From: Pempheris klunzingeri
Lineage: Eukaryota; Chordata; Actinopteri; Acropomatiformes; Pempheridae
Direction of reading: 5' to 3'
Length of the DNA stretch: 64,000 nucleotides
NCBI RefSeq assembly: GCF_042242105.1
Contig: NC_092027.1
Location: forward strand, 8,955,221 to 9,019,220
In this document: piece after piece, positions 31,385 through 43,300 of the stretch
Position numbering within the stretch: position 1 is the stretch's first letter
Layout of the letters: every line of letters starts with the position of its first letter
Position numbers and translations under genes: made by a program
The notes under the pieces: model-generated
Databases searched by the model: none
What the model was told of the DNA's origin: nothing
The model's input: only the letters and a program-made list of their open reading frames with translations

Positions 31385-32720
31385 AGCGAGATGACGGCAT
31401 GAATAAAAAGACCTATATAAAGAATTTTTTCTTTCTTTCTCTCGCCCCAGTGCAAACGCTTGTAAGATTTTGTCAGAGAAAGGTACTCAGGGCATCAAGG
31501 ACTTGCTCGTGTGGAGAACTCGGTTGCCAAGCACTACAAATTTGCCTTGCAGTTGTTCTCAGTTTTATTTTTAGTACAGCAGTCCAACTGAGACAGGTTG
31601 TCAGGATAATTAGATTGCATTTTTTGAGCCTTCAGCTGTGATTATGATTGCTATAGTACCGTCATGTTTTATCTGTCTTGAGAGCTTATGTTTCTCTGTT
31701 ATGATGAATTACAAATACACTTAGAAACACAAGGTTTTTTCTCCACATACTTCAGCTTGAATCCTGTTTTCCAAAAGATTCTTTGTTGTGTTTTCTTTGG
31801 ATTGACTGTTTTTGCTGCACACTACCGTGGTAGCACATTACTGTGGCATGGTTTATGTTTAGAGGTCGACCTGCAAATTCAACCCACCTTCAAACCAAAA
31901 AAATTACGTACATGTATTTTATCTTATTGTTCCAGTCTTATATGTGTGTTTGCTGGCGCATGATAAGTGACATCTGTCAGTGTTGTTAGCAGCTCCAAGT
32001 GTTTCTTTGTGTATTGACAGTGATGCGATGTTTTTTTTTGTTTTTTTACCTTTGAATGTGACAATGATGGGCCGTTTAAACTGAGCCTATCTTTTTACAC
32101 TGTATTTGCTGTGCTTACCTGTTCCTCGAGACAATCAAATATACATACAGTAGCACCATATGTCCTCAGAGATTAATCCTCTTTCTATAAAATGTCCTTC
32201 TCTAATCACCATGTTTCTAAAGTGGTTTAATATACTGCTATGTATTAAGCTCCTCATGTGCATGTTTTCACTCAGATGCCTTAACAATTAGCTTCTAATC
32301 TTTACCATTTCATGTTGTCTCCGCATGTGTTCTGTTTATATGCTGCTGCTGCTGTAATGATTTAAATAGTATTTCATGTGCTTGCCTGTGCCCGCGTCTC
32401 CTGCACATTCCTACTGAGAGAATCATTGGCTCAGGTTTGGAAGTGTTCCACATTTCTCCTTGTTGCACCCAGCTGTTATGAATGTTGATAATGATCTAAT
32501 GATATTTTGATGGTGTTGTAACATTTTCAAGTGTCACTTTTAAAAATTGTATTGGGAAAATTACAAGCAAAGATGCTATTAAATGTAGAGTTTGTTTACG
32601 TAGCTGCTGGTAACATTTACAATGCGGTACAGAGCTTTGTAAGCTTTCCCAAAAAAGTTTGACAGATTTTTAAGTACATTTTGGACCATGTGTACAATAA
32701 AAATAGGTATATTATATTTT
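31385..32720 (+). other. cgn: cgn 3'UTR with poly(A) signal
   Basis: About 1.3 kb after the TAA stop, AT-rich and without a conserved ORF, ending at AATAAA 32696-32701 followed by a T-rich stretch. The signal position and the change in composition after it support this as the transcript end. Confidence 0.65.
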
Positions 32721-33700
32721 TGCCTCATTTTCTTGCTTCTTTGAGCCATTAATATTTAATATAGTGCAGTATACATTTTTAGCATTTGTGGGACATTTTA
32801 AGCGTGTTACAGTAAGTAGAGAGATTACAGGAAATAAGGGAGAGAGAAGTTTCCCTGAACAGGGAGCATTACAGTTCATAGCTGGCGCATTAAAAGATAA
32901 GTCAACAACTTTTTCAACTCTTAAAAACAATAGTTAGACACCTTTATGAATATTGGAACTGTTCTGTAATCACTCCTCTTGTTCATATCTGCCATTAGAA
33001 GACCCTTTCCTTTATCACTTATGCTGTGGGAGCTCCCTATTATACACATTTATATACAAGTTTATATACATTAGTCCTGTTTCTTTTACATAGTGTGACC
33101 TCTGCTATGTGAGTCTTAATAGAGTAATGTAAATCTTACTGGTAAATACTTTTGTGTTTACTTTTAATTCATAAATGTGTTAAATCATTTTCATGTGATG
33201 AATATGAATATGAAGATATGATATGTGGTAACTAATAATTCTCACCTATAAAGGAGGGTCACCACATGAACCATCTTATCCCAGGGGTTCAGCCATTGCG
33301 TCATGTCTGCCTGCTTTGACTACGTGTCTCTGAGGTAGGTGTGCCAGGTAGCGGCAGGCCTGACCAGTGAAGTCATTCACTTCCCTCCAATAAACCTGCA
33401 CCGCCACCACTTATACCTCTGTGTGTCCAAACAGGCCGATCCACCAGACGATTTTATACTTAAAATGCCACACAAATTAGTTTTCCTCATAAAAACAAAT
33501 GTCTACTCATGTACGAACATGAGATTAAAAGTGCTCAAATAAGAAAGTTTATAAGTAGGTTGAAATGAGCTGTCAGCATGAGGTGCTAATCTGAGATTAG
33601 GGGAATCGGTAACTGGATAGTCTTCCATTAGGAGCTTCTAGGGAAACGAGAGGTTTTGGCTCGTTTCCTCGCTTTTCTTGCCCCAGGAGCTTCTGGGTGC

Positions 33701-33732
33701 TGCAGGATGCCGTGGAAACACAGCATCCTGCA
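33701..33732. repeat. Small perfect inverted repeat
   Basis: TGCAGGATGC (33701-33710) and GCATCCTGCA (33723-33732) pair perfectly around a 12-base loop, just left of the interspersed repeat. Confidence 0.8.
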
Positions 33733-33734
33733 CA

Positions 33735-34075
33735 TATATTTATTTATGGCAGATGCTATTTGCACCCAGGCGTATGTTGGAAAGAGTAAATTTTGTGCTC
33801 ACTGTACCCTGACTTTATTATTCATGTTTGACTTTTTTTAAAACACAAAACCATGATCTTTTCCTAAAACTAACCAAAGTGTGACTGAAAACTGATCATA
33901 ATAAAAAGAAAACTGAAATATATTAGAAAACAAGTACATTTTTGTAATTTACTTTTCTCACATGGGATTCAGACCCCTTTCTCCTGTGTGAAAGTCCGGT
34001 TATTCATACTGCGTGACTGGACCGGGTGTAAATAGCCAAATAACTGCTGTCTGGCTATCTACACCCGGGTGCAAA
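33735..34075. mobile_element. Teleost interspersed repeat with GGGTGCAAATAG-type arms
   Basis: Left part GATGCTATTTGCACCCAGGC, middle phrases CATGATCTTTTCCTAAAACT and AACCAAAGTG, right part CATGGGATTCAGACCCCTTT, CTCCTGTGTGAAAGTCCGGT and a hairpin of CCGGGTGTAAATAGCC. I recognise these phrases from percomorph repeats. A short inverted relative of the left arm lies at about 39380-39420 (CCAACATACACCCGGGTGCA). Class unknown. Confidence 0.5.
34022..34068. repeat. Strong inverted repeat (16-bp arms)
   Basis: CCGGGTGTAAATAGCC at 34022-34037 and GGCTATCTACACCCGG at 34053-34068 are reverse complements at 15 of 16 positions around a 15-base loop. The single mismatch would be a G-U wobble in a minus-strand transcript. 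Confidence 0.85.
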
Positions 34076-37064
34076 CAGACACTGTTGAACAGTTTTGGAA
34101 AAGTGATCTTCAAAAAATTTCACACGTGCTGTGGTAAAGGAAACGTGTCTGCAAATGTTGCATGTGGATGTCCGATTACAAAGGCAGAGGGGCTGACAGC
34201 AGCCCAGACATATACTGGGAGTTTGCATTTGAAACTAGAGGCGAGTTCATGCCTTCACAGGGATACAGAGAATAAAAGATCAAGGCCTGCTGCTGTCCTG
34301 CTGTTCTGTCTGTGCTGCACGTTTCACAATTCTTCTCCTCACCACTGCTGAGTCGGGCCCGATGGCTTACTGTCAAAGCAAATTTCAAAGATTGTCAAGC
34401 AGCCTGGTGTCATTAGTGACTGACACAATCAGGAGACAAATAACACAAATGTCAACTGTGCCTGATATGATGGGATGAGCTATGTTTTACTGAGTAAAAC
34501 TGAAATTCATGCTGTGTATTTTTACCTGTAACACAGGTAAAAAAGAAAGAATATCTTTAGTGTTACTTTTCACCTTATTGTATGACAGTATAACCCTCTC
34601 CAACGTTTTTTCTCACAGTCTCATTATACTGTAGTCAACTGAGTATTTGGCCATACAAATTAGTGGAAGTGCAGCCTTAAGCAGTCCTTAAGTCATAAAG
34701 TGACTCAAAGAACATCAAGTCAGGTGTTCATTGTCAGTCAGCAGCATGTTCTCTTGGCTCTCGCTGAGTTCTCCCCTCAGAGACACAGAGACTGTAATCC
34801 TCCGTAGGTTTACTGTAATTACTGAAGACATCAAGCTGTAATCATGACTCCACCTCCTCCAGCAGTGCTTTCTCCTCACCTCACTGTCTCGTCTGTCTTC
34901 CCAGGGTTTGAACTTCCCTCTCCTTAAAGTTTCTGTTCTCTTTCCCTTTTATTACACTACAATATTCAATTAAACATCCATTAAAAATGTCCATAAATCA
35001 CAACCACCATGTGTCTAATTAGATACAATTTGTACATTCATAGTTTGGTGAAGGCAATAAATGGATGACAGAGACTCTCCGTCGCACATCATACAATATG
35101 CTGCATTCAGAGCATCAGTGGTACGAAGATGCATCCGTGATGCGTGAGAACGTGAGTAGCTTTTACAATGGGGGTGATGAGCATTGTTCGTGCAGCTGGG
35201 TGTGAATTACAATGACAATGCTGTCAGGTTTTTCTACACCAGCACTGATCTAACATGAGCACAAGTAAGCTTAGATTTGCATGTTAGCTCAATAGCAAAC
35301 ACACAGAATATACTGTATATGCTGCACCAATCCAGGAATTATGCATGATGTACCACAACTTCATCCAACGCTTTGAACGGAAAAGTTAGGTTTAAAATAA
35401 CGAATACACTACACATTGAACAGCATACAAAGGTGGCTACTGATCTAACAAAGGCCAAACCATCAATCTATAAAACCAGCACATGTTTACTTTGGGCCGG
35501 GCTTTTCAGAATAAGCTCCCTTTTGAATTTGTGTTATTCTTCCCAGTAGTCTATTTACCACAGCAGGTGCCACACACAAAGCACATGTGCCATATTTACT
35601 GAGAGTTATTATATTTCAGTGATGTGTACAAAGTGACTACTTTTATTTAGGTGTCATCGAACAAATAGCTCTTAAAATAATGTAAGTTACCATAATGTTA
35701 AAGACAAATACATGATGTCAGACAGCGGAAGAACACTTTAGTGAAATAATACAGTCGGCTTATAGGGTTAAACCTAATTTGGGGATTAGATTCTGGTCTT
35801 TCTGTGGTAATCGACTTTTATTACATTGTATGCCACACCTGCAAAGCAAGTAACAGCAGCAAATAAGTCTGTCCTCACCTAATCCTCAACTTGAGTTAAT
35901 CCTGCACTTCAGGAAGTTTCCTTAACAGCTTTCTGTATGAATTTATCTTCATAAAATATGGATGGATAACTGTTGATTATGGTTATAAAAATCAGATAAA
36001 CTTTGTCTGGCCTGATGTGTCAGACTTCTTGTCACAAAAAAATTCAAGCCACCAAAAGGTAAATGAGTTCAGCTGTAGGCCTGGCAGGAAAATAAGTGTA
36101 AGTGGCAGCGGAGCCACCTGACATGTGACAGGACTGTTATCAAACAGGACTACAGTATATCCTATTTGCAGGTCTAACACAGAATTAGCTGCAGTGCATC
36201 GCAGTCACAGATCATAGTTAGTGTGGGTTCATGCTGGTGCACTGTTGCAGGCGCAGATATTATTGGAAAATTGGGAAGTGGATGAATAAAATCTACTGAA
36301 ACAAGACAGATGAAGAGAGACAGCATATGGGATCAGTCTGGAAGAAGATCAGGCAGGTGACTGAGGACAAAATGCTGTGGTTCAGCAGAACTCACACCAA
36401 ATGTCTGCCGGATGGAGGTGTCATCAACGTCTCTGAGGTCAGACACTGTTTGTTTCAGCCATATGTGGTCATTATCATCTCTATTGATCCCCAGGGTGAT
36501 CGTGACTTTCTGATTTGTATTTGTTCATCTCACTTTACAGTACATATGGCCTCTTGTGATGTACATAGCAGAGTAATACAAAGCTTTTTAAGCTTCATTT
36601 TAGGTGTGTTCAAGTACTAGCTTAACACTGTTTATGTTAAATGAAGTAATATGTGTGTGTGTGTGTGTGTGTGTGTGTTTCCTCATCAGATCAAGGTGAC
36701 ATCATTTTAAAAATATATACATGTAAATATTAATATTAAATATTACTAAATTATAAATAATGATAATATAATACATTCTAAATTATAAAAGTATATATGT
36801 GTATGTATTTCACATATAGCAATAGTAGAATATTAATGCAGATCGATAATCAAAGCAGAGAGATTCTAAGAAATGATGAAAGACAACAAAATCTAAAATG
36901 AAAACAAAATATTAAACACTATCAAGTAAAAAAGGCATTCAGAGACATTCAGAATAATACAAAATGTCTACAGTAACTTGTTCGCCTGATTTATGATTCA
37001 GTGCATTCCATGTGCAGGCATGTTGAAGACCTGCAGGGTTCAACTTTACTACCTGGTCAGAACA

Positions 37065-37070
<6 letters not shown>

Positions 37071-37103
<33 letters not shown>

Positions 37104-37185
37104 AGAGGGGAGAGGGAGAGAGTGAGAGAGAGAGAGGAGAGAGGGAGAGAGTGAGAGAGAAAGAGACATAGAGAGAGAGAAAGAC
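37071..37185. repeat. (GA)n purine tract upstream of tuft1
   Basis: About 115 bases of nearly pure purine on the plus strand (AG repeats with GGGAGAGG interruptions), ending some 150 bases before the tuft1 ATG at 37333. It lies in the likely promoter or 5'UTR and explains the Ser/Leu-rich minus-strand ORFs here. Confidence 0.9.
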
Positions 37186-37332
37186 TCCAGGTGTCTCCTC
37201 ACTCTCTTGTTGAAGTCTGTAACAGTTGCATGCAAAGAGGAGGAGGAGGAGATGGCAAGCTTCAAACACTGACAGAGAAACTTTTTTCTTTTTCATTTCT
37301 TGGCTCCACTTTCCGGACTTTCCACTGAGAAG

Positions 37333-40300
37333 ATGAGCGGTGGCGTGACGCGGACTGTGGAAAATGGAGAAGAGAACAACAGAGCTAATGTGAGTGATAA
37401 ATGAAACAGAGAGGCTTCTGTCAGGTAACTTTAAAGCATGACTTCAACGTATCTGTGCTACAAAATTCCACTTTTTATTTCCTGGACTGTCAGTCATAGA
37501 TAAGATGAGATAACTAATTGTCTTACGGAGTATTTGGACCCTTTTCACGTGTTTATGTGAACATATTAATTTTACCTATTAAGAAATAGTAGGTCTAAAT
37601 GTCAGTTGGCAGTTGAAATAAGATTTTTATGTGACATGAAAAGCAGTATACTCTTTGGCATAACCTTACCAACATATGTCAATGACATGTGACATTTGGT
37701 GACTGATTTATGCGAGTGATGATGGCAATGTGATCCTGCTAAACAGCCCACTTTATCTTTAACATTGTGAGGCAGGTAGAAGCCTGAGGCTGGAGTATGT
37801 TGTGCGATGGTGTAATTAATACACTGTGACATCATTTAGTCTTATAATATTGTGAAATTGTGGCTGAAAATTAAATCAAATGACTGTGCTTTTTCAACAG
37901 CTGTTATTTGTATGTACGTGAGCAAGTCAAAGCATTTTATATGTTATTACATGTCAAGAAATGTTCGTGCGGGTCAACTAGTAGGTCTGATTGTGGGACT
38001 ACAGTGCTACATGTTGCGTTAACTGAGCATCACACAGTGTACGTTTATCATTAACCTTTCCCACAGAGTGACTACATGTGTCTCTGTGTACATGGCACTT
38101 TCACTGCAACTTTTACCTACATTTTGCCTTTGGAGAATTAGTGTGGCGCTCATATCAGATTAAAGTGTTTGAGCAGATAAGAGAGGCACGGTCGTTGCTC
38201 TTTCATGGCCTACTGAGACTTGCCAAAGAGAGTGATGTGTTGAAACAAGTGAAGCGTGAACGCCCCCTTACGTCAAGCAGCATTAAAGGTTGATTAAATT
38301 ATTACACCCTCCAGCCGTGTTTTTATTGCGTAAAAATAATTGCAACATTTTTGGACATTCTAGAACTCTCTGAGTTGAGAAAACAACTGACATGACATTC
38401 TAGAATGTAGAATTCCAAAGAACTCATTCAGAAAAGTCCAAGACCTGCTGGAGCAGTTCAACAGAAGTATCCTCTTTTCATTCTCTGTCCAAGAATGTTT
38501 CTTTTTCTGTCCTGATCTTATTTTAGCAACATGTATCGGACTCCGTAACGTGATACAGTTTAGTGCAAAACCTGCTCTTTGACTGTTTGTTTCATAGTGC
38601 TGTCATTACACACTTCCTCGAAGACAGAAGTGTGATGGTTAATTTGTCGATTGAAATTTTAAAACATTGTCGAAACTTTTTATCATGCTTTAAGTAGTTC
38701 AGTCATAATGTGCCAAGATGGTGACATGAATGAAAAGATCATTTGTTAATACAAATATGTGGCAGGAAGGGGAGACATGCATAGTAACGCCTAGATTAAT
38801 ACACACATTGCAAATGGACTCTCAAATTTTCCCCTGACTTTACATACAAATACATACAAACATCTATACAATCTATAGAACTACTTCTGTATGGGGAAAC
38901 CTATTTCATCCCACTCAAGCATATTTAGGAGTTTCATTGTTTGTTTGTTTTTTCTGATCATGACGAAAGATATTTAGGTTCATGTGCGGTTGGTCATGGC
39001 GTGAGAACAAGCTGGGAAGAGCAGGAATGATTCAGGCAGGGTTGTTATTAAAATAGCTCAACTAGATTGTTGTGGGTCTCTAGTCAAGTCTACAGTATAC
39101 TTACATGGCTACATACGAGAGATCCACCCAGAGCCTTTTGTGTGTAACACACACAAACATGTTTGCACTACTCGCATATCCACAAAAGGATAGGAAACCA
39201 TAAATATATACAAAGAGTGTGTATAACACACACCTGCATAACTTGGAAGTCAGCTCTTTGTGAAAAACATGAGGAAACATGCACAAGAAAAAATATGGTA
39301 CACTGTATACGAGACATAGTGTATATATGTACATTTAGAATATAATACACAAGCACATGTACATTAAACATAAAATATCTATTTTCCAACATACACCCGG
39401 GTGCAAATAGCATTTGCCTTAAACTATTAGTCAATATACTGAACTTAATCAAAAAACTTCTGTGTTTAAGTTATTTATTAGTTAAAAAAAAAACGGTTCC
39501 AACCCCTTGAATTTGGCTTTTATCAGTTTTATATCATTGTAAAATAAATATTTTTTGGATTTTGAACTGTTGGTTTGACAAGACATGCAAGTTGAAAGCA
39601 TTTATTTGGGCTCAGGCAAAATTAGGACTGGAGCTATTGATTATTTTCATTAATCTGGTGATTAATGTTTGTTAGAATAGTTACTAAATACTTTTGTGTT
39701 GATCCATTAGTTGACTAATCATTGCAGCTGTAGACAAAACAATGAATCAGTAATCAGAAAAACAATAATAATAATAATAATGAAAATAATAATTATTTTC
39801 AGCCATATAATACATTTATAATGATAATGAAAAACATGATAAGTGGTGGACTATTAGATTTATGATCATTTCAGTGAAGTTTAATGTGCAAAATTTCAAA
39901 TGTCAGAGACTCATGGACACTCAAGCATGAACATATTTGGACTGTGGCATTTGACTTTTGTTTGCACAGTTTTGTTTACACTGCACACACTCAGCGCCAG
40001 TGAGTGTTATATAAAGACGCTTCATTAATCTCTCTTACATAACTCGCACCACACATTCCTCAGAGTGCTGCTACCTACCACTGTCACCATGTGGCACAAA
40101 CCAGAAGCCTTCTTCATTCCACAGGTTTATCTGTCGGTCACTTATTGCTACATATATGAGTGTATATTTGCATACATTTAAACTGCACTGAAGCATGAAG
40201 GCTCAACCTTGTCACTTATTTACTCTGAATGACTGATGAAGATAATAACCTGGTTCCAGTCCTCTGAATTGTTGTCTACATCTATTTTTAGCGATTCAAA

Positions 40301-43300
40301 GAAAATGTGAAAAAAAAAAAGTCTAATCATCAAAGATAATGTATGGCTTTCAAAATATTTTCCAGTTTAGATTTATCATCCACCAACTTGTTCCCTCCTG
40401 TTCTTTGCAATCTGTATTTGGCACTGCAGTCCTGTAGGGGAGGCTAACAGCTATGTGCCTCCTTGGACTGGCACTGTAGCTCTCTGACTGGAGAACAATC
40501 TGGAGGAAAAAGGGTTGGGCAGCCGGTAGAGCCTCACCCAGCCAGCCATGTAAGGCAAGACAGCCGTGGCTTCCCACGCACTTAGTCACACAGGCAGACA
40601 CAGTCTGGATCACAGCTGCCTCAACATCATCGGGAACAAACAGCTTCGCCTGGCCAGGTAGATATCAGAGTGATCCTATGTGAGATAAAGTGAATTGTTT
40701 GCATTTGGGTTCATACATTGTGAAGTGCATGATGGTACTTGGGGGTGTAGTTTTGTCTGCTTTATGAATGACAGTCGTGTTTGGTTCTATGATTCATTTT
40801 GGTGTGTCGTCATAATGAAGTTTAAAATAATGGGCTAGTTTGCCACACATAGATTAGACCTGTCTAAAAAGAGATAGAATATTACTAAGAGACATTAATT
40901 AACCATTTCCCTTTTTAGTAGGATTTGTGCATTAGGCAATGCACTGAAGAAAAACATCATTTTGTTCAGTCTGAATTTATGAGTTCTTTTTTTTTTTTAT
41001 TTTATTTGGCACAGACCACCAAAATGCAAACATTGCCACGTTTGTCAGACAAAAAGCAACTTTAAAACTTTTTAGAGTCTCTTCCCGTTTGTCAGTTACT
41101 CCTCGTGCTGTGAAAAAGTGACTCAGTTTTTGTTGTATTGGTGATACATAGTGTTGGAATTAATCACAAAGGGACCAGTTTATAATTAACATGTGTGGCG
41201 TGCGATGGTTCGGAGCAGGACTTGCTGACATCAACAAGTTCCCATGTTTTAAAGTGTTTTATGACTTTTTTTTCATGATTTATGATTTGTTTTGGCTGCA
41301 CTCTGAGATGGATGGCTTTCACACTTTGCTGTTATCTCTGTTGTCACTTGGAATGGGAATTTAGATGCTTGCGCTGGTGCAAACAGTGATCTACAATCTG
41401 TAAATGTACTCAAAATGTTCATCTCTTAGCTTGTTAGAATCATTTAGTCCACAGAGTAACAGCTATGTCTGGTTGTTCTTTTATTCCTTGTTCCTCAGTA
41501 TCAGTCAGCCTGTGCAGTTGAGTACAGCAGTGATATCATCTCCAAATCTGTAAACAAGAGTCATGGGGGAGTTTGCAGCTCAATGACTGGGATTGGTCCT
41601 GTATTGATTGTGGGAGGTCGTTGACAGTATGTGGATGCTCTTGGAGCCCGAACACTTAGCTGAAGCAGTGATGTCACATCCAAATCAGTAAACCCGAGTC
41701 ATGTTGGACGGATGTGCAACTGTCTGTTTTCATGTGAGACCCATTCCAGCACTGGTGATCTGATCTACAGTGTTTTTCTATGCTTTACCCTGGATACCTG
41801 TCAGTCAGATTATAAGGTATCATCACTATCCTCATTTACCGTATTCTGCTTCACCCTGCTCTACTCTGTTACACCAGTCAAGTCTTCTCTGCTCTTCTGT
41901 GCGCCACTTTATTCTTTTGTACTCCTCTTTGAGTTACACCATTCTTTTATTACGCATCCACTCAACTCAGTTTTAAATCCCTGTACATTAGAGCCAAAAC
42001 TAAATCAACAGAAAATTACTCATACAATTTATTAGATAATTAGATAAAACTTGGAAGTAATTTCTCAAGCAAAATGCCACAAATTACCCAATTCCATAAT
42101 GTCAGTCATGAGACTTTGCTCCATTTCTTTGTCTTGTGTGGTCTATGGGTTTTAGACTGTGGGTCAAAAATAAACATTTGCAGTCATTACTGTGGGGCAT
42201 TTAGGTATTTAATATGGGCAACTTTGACCATTTCTTGCATTTTATAGATAATCAGTCAATCACGAGATCAATCTGCAAAGTAACTGATAATGAAAATAGT
42301 CATTAGCTGCAGCCTTTCTTTACTTTACCCTGTACATTATTGATTTTTACTCTACTTACTTTTCCTCAATAGTAGTGCACCTTCACCTCAGAACGAGGCT
42401 TACAGCACTGCTCTGTCCTCCTCCTGCTCAGTTAGACTTAGACTTCTTTATTTGATCCCCCATAGGGGGACATTTTCTAAGTTATCTGATATGCCAAAAG
42501 CAGGACGCAAGAGACAGAAAAGAGAGTCTCCCTCTGGACTCACTGCTGCTGCTCAGCTAAAGAGCTGACTTGTGAAACGGTACACTGAATAGGTGCCTCC
42601 AGTGGCAGATTATTTACCAGCACGTTTATTCTAACACCTCATTTGCACCTCTGCATTTTTTTTCTCTTCATAGTTTCGCACCAGTGATCTGTTAACTAAG
42701 GCAAACAAGGCAAAGCTGTTTTGACCACCACATCTAGATCATGAAGATGTTAAGATACTACCGACTTTCCATAAGTCCATAAGTCAGTGCTTACCTACAG
42801 TATATTAAACTTGGAAACAGTATATATAGTATAGATTACCAGTTGTAATGCTTTTTATTATGTATTTTTGTGCACTTAATTCATTTGATGTTTCATGGTT
42901 TACCCAGTATTCTGTACAGTGTTATGCGAGACATGAAGAGTAGATGGACTGTAGCTCTACAGTACCTTTCTAGTCTTTTTCGATCACTCAAAGGGCTTTA
43001 ACATTACATTCACATTCACTCATTCTGATGGCCAATCTTCTATAAGGAAACTAATCATTTACTCACACTCACACACCGACGCACAACTTGCCTCAACATG
43101 CGGACTGAAGGAGCCGGGGATCGCCCGGGGATCTGGAGGGCCTGTTCTACCTCTGAGCCACAGTTGCGTATTTAATCATAAGTTTGTCTTTTGATCTTAT
43201 CAAATTCATGAGAATCTGATTAAGGTAGATTCATACCTCAGAGGGAGAATGAATCAATGTGATAGAAAACACCTCAATTACTGGTGTTGATGTTATCTCT

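Larger units (their letters stand above)
32725..37050. other. cgn-tuft1 intergenic region
   Basis: No gene supported. Mostly AT-rich unique DNA with a repeat at about 33735-34075, a (TG)13 tract at 36652-36678, and an AT-rich stretch at 36700-36850. The longest ORFs here (34013-34351, 36327-36620) resemble no family known to me; the second is noted as a possible upstream tuft1 exon. Confidence 0.5.

Noticed and set aside
34013..34351. 112-codon plus-strand ORF
   Set aside because: Starts inside an interspersed repeat, has no recognisable motif and no splice or promoter context.
36939..37296. Ser/Leu-rich minus-strand ORFs
   Set aside because: Translation of the GA microsatellite.
43095..43170. 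tRNA-like GGGGATCG / GAGCCACAG stretch
   Set aside because: Fits a decayed percomorph repeat; no cloverleaf or intact A/B boxes can be drawn.
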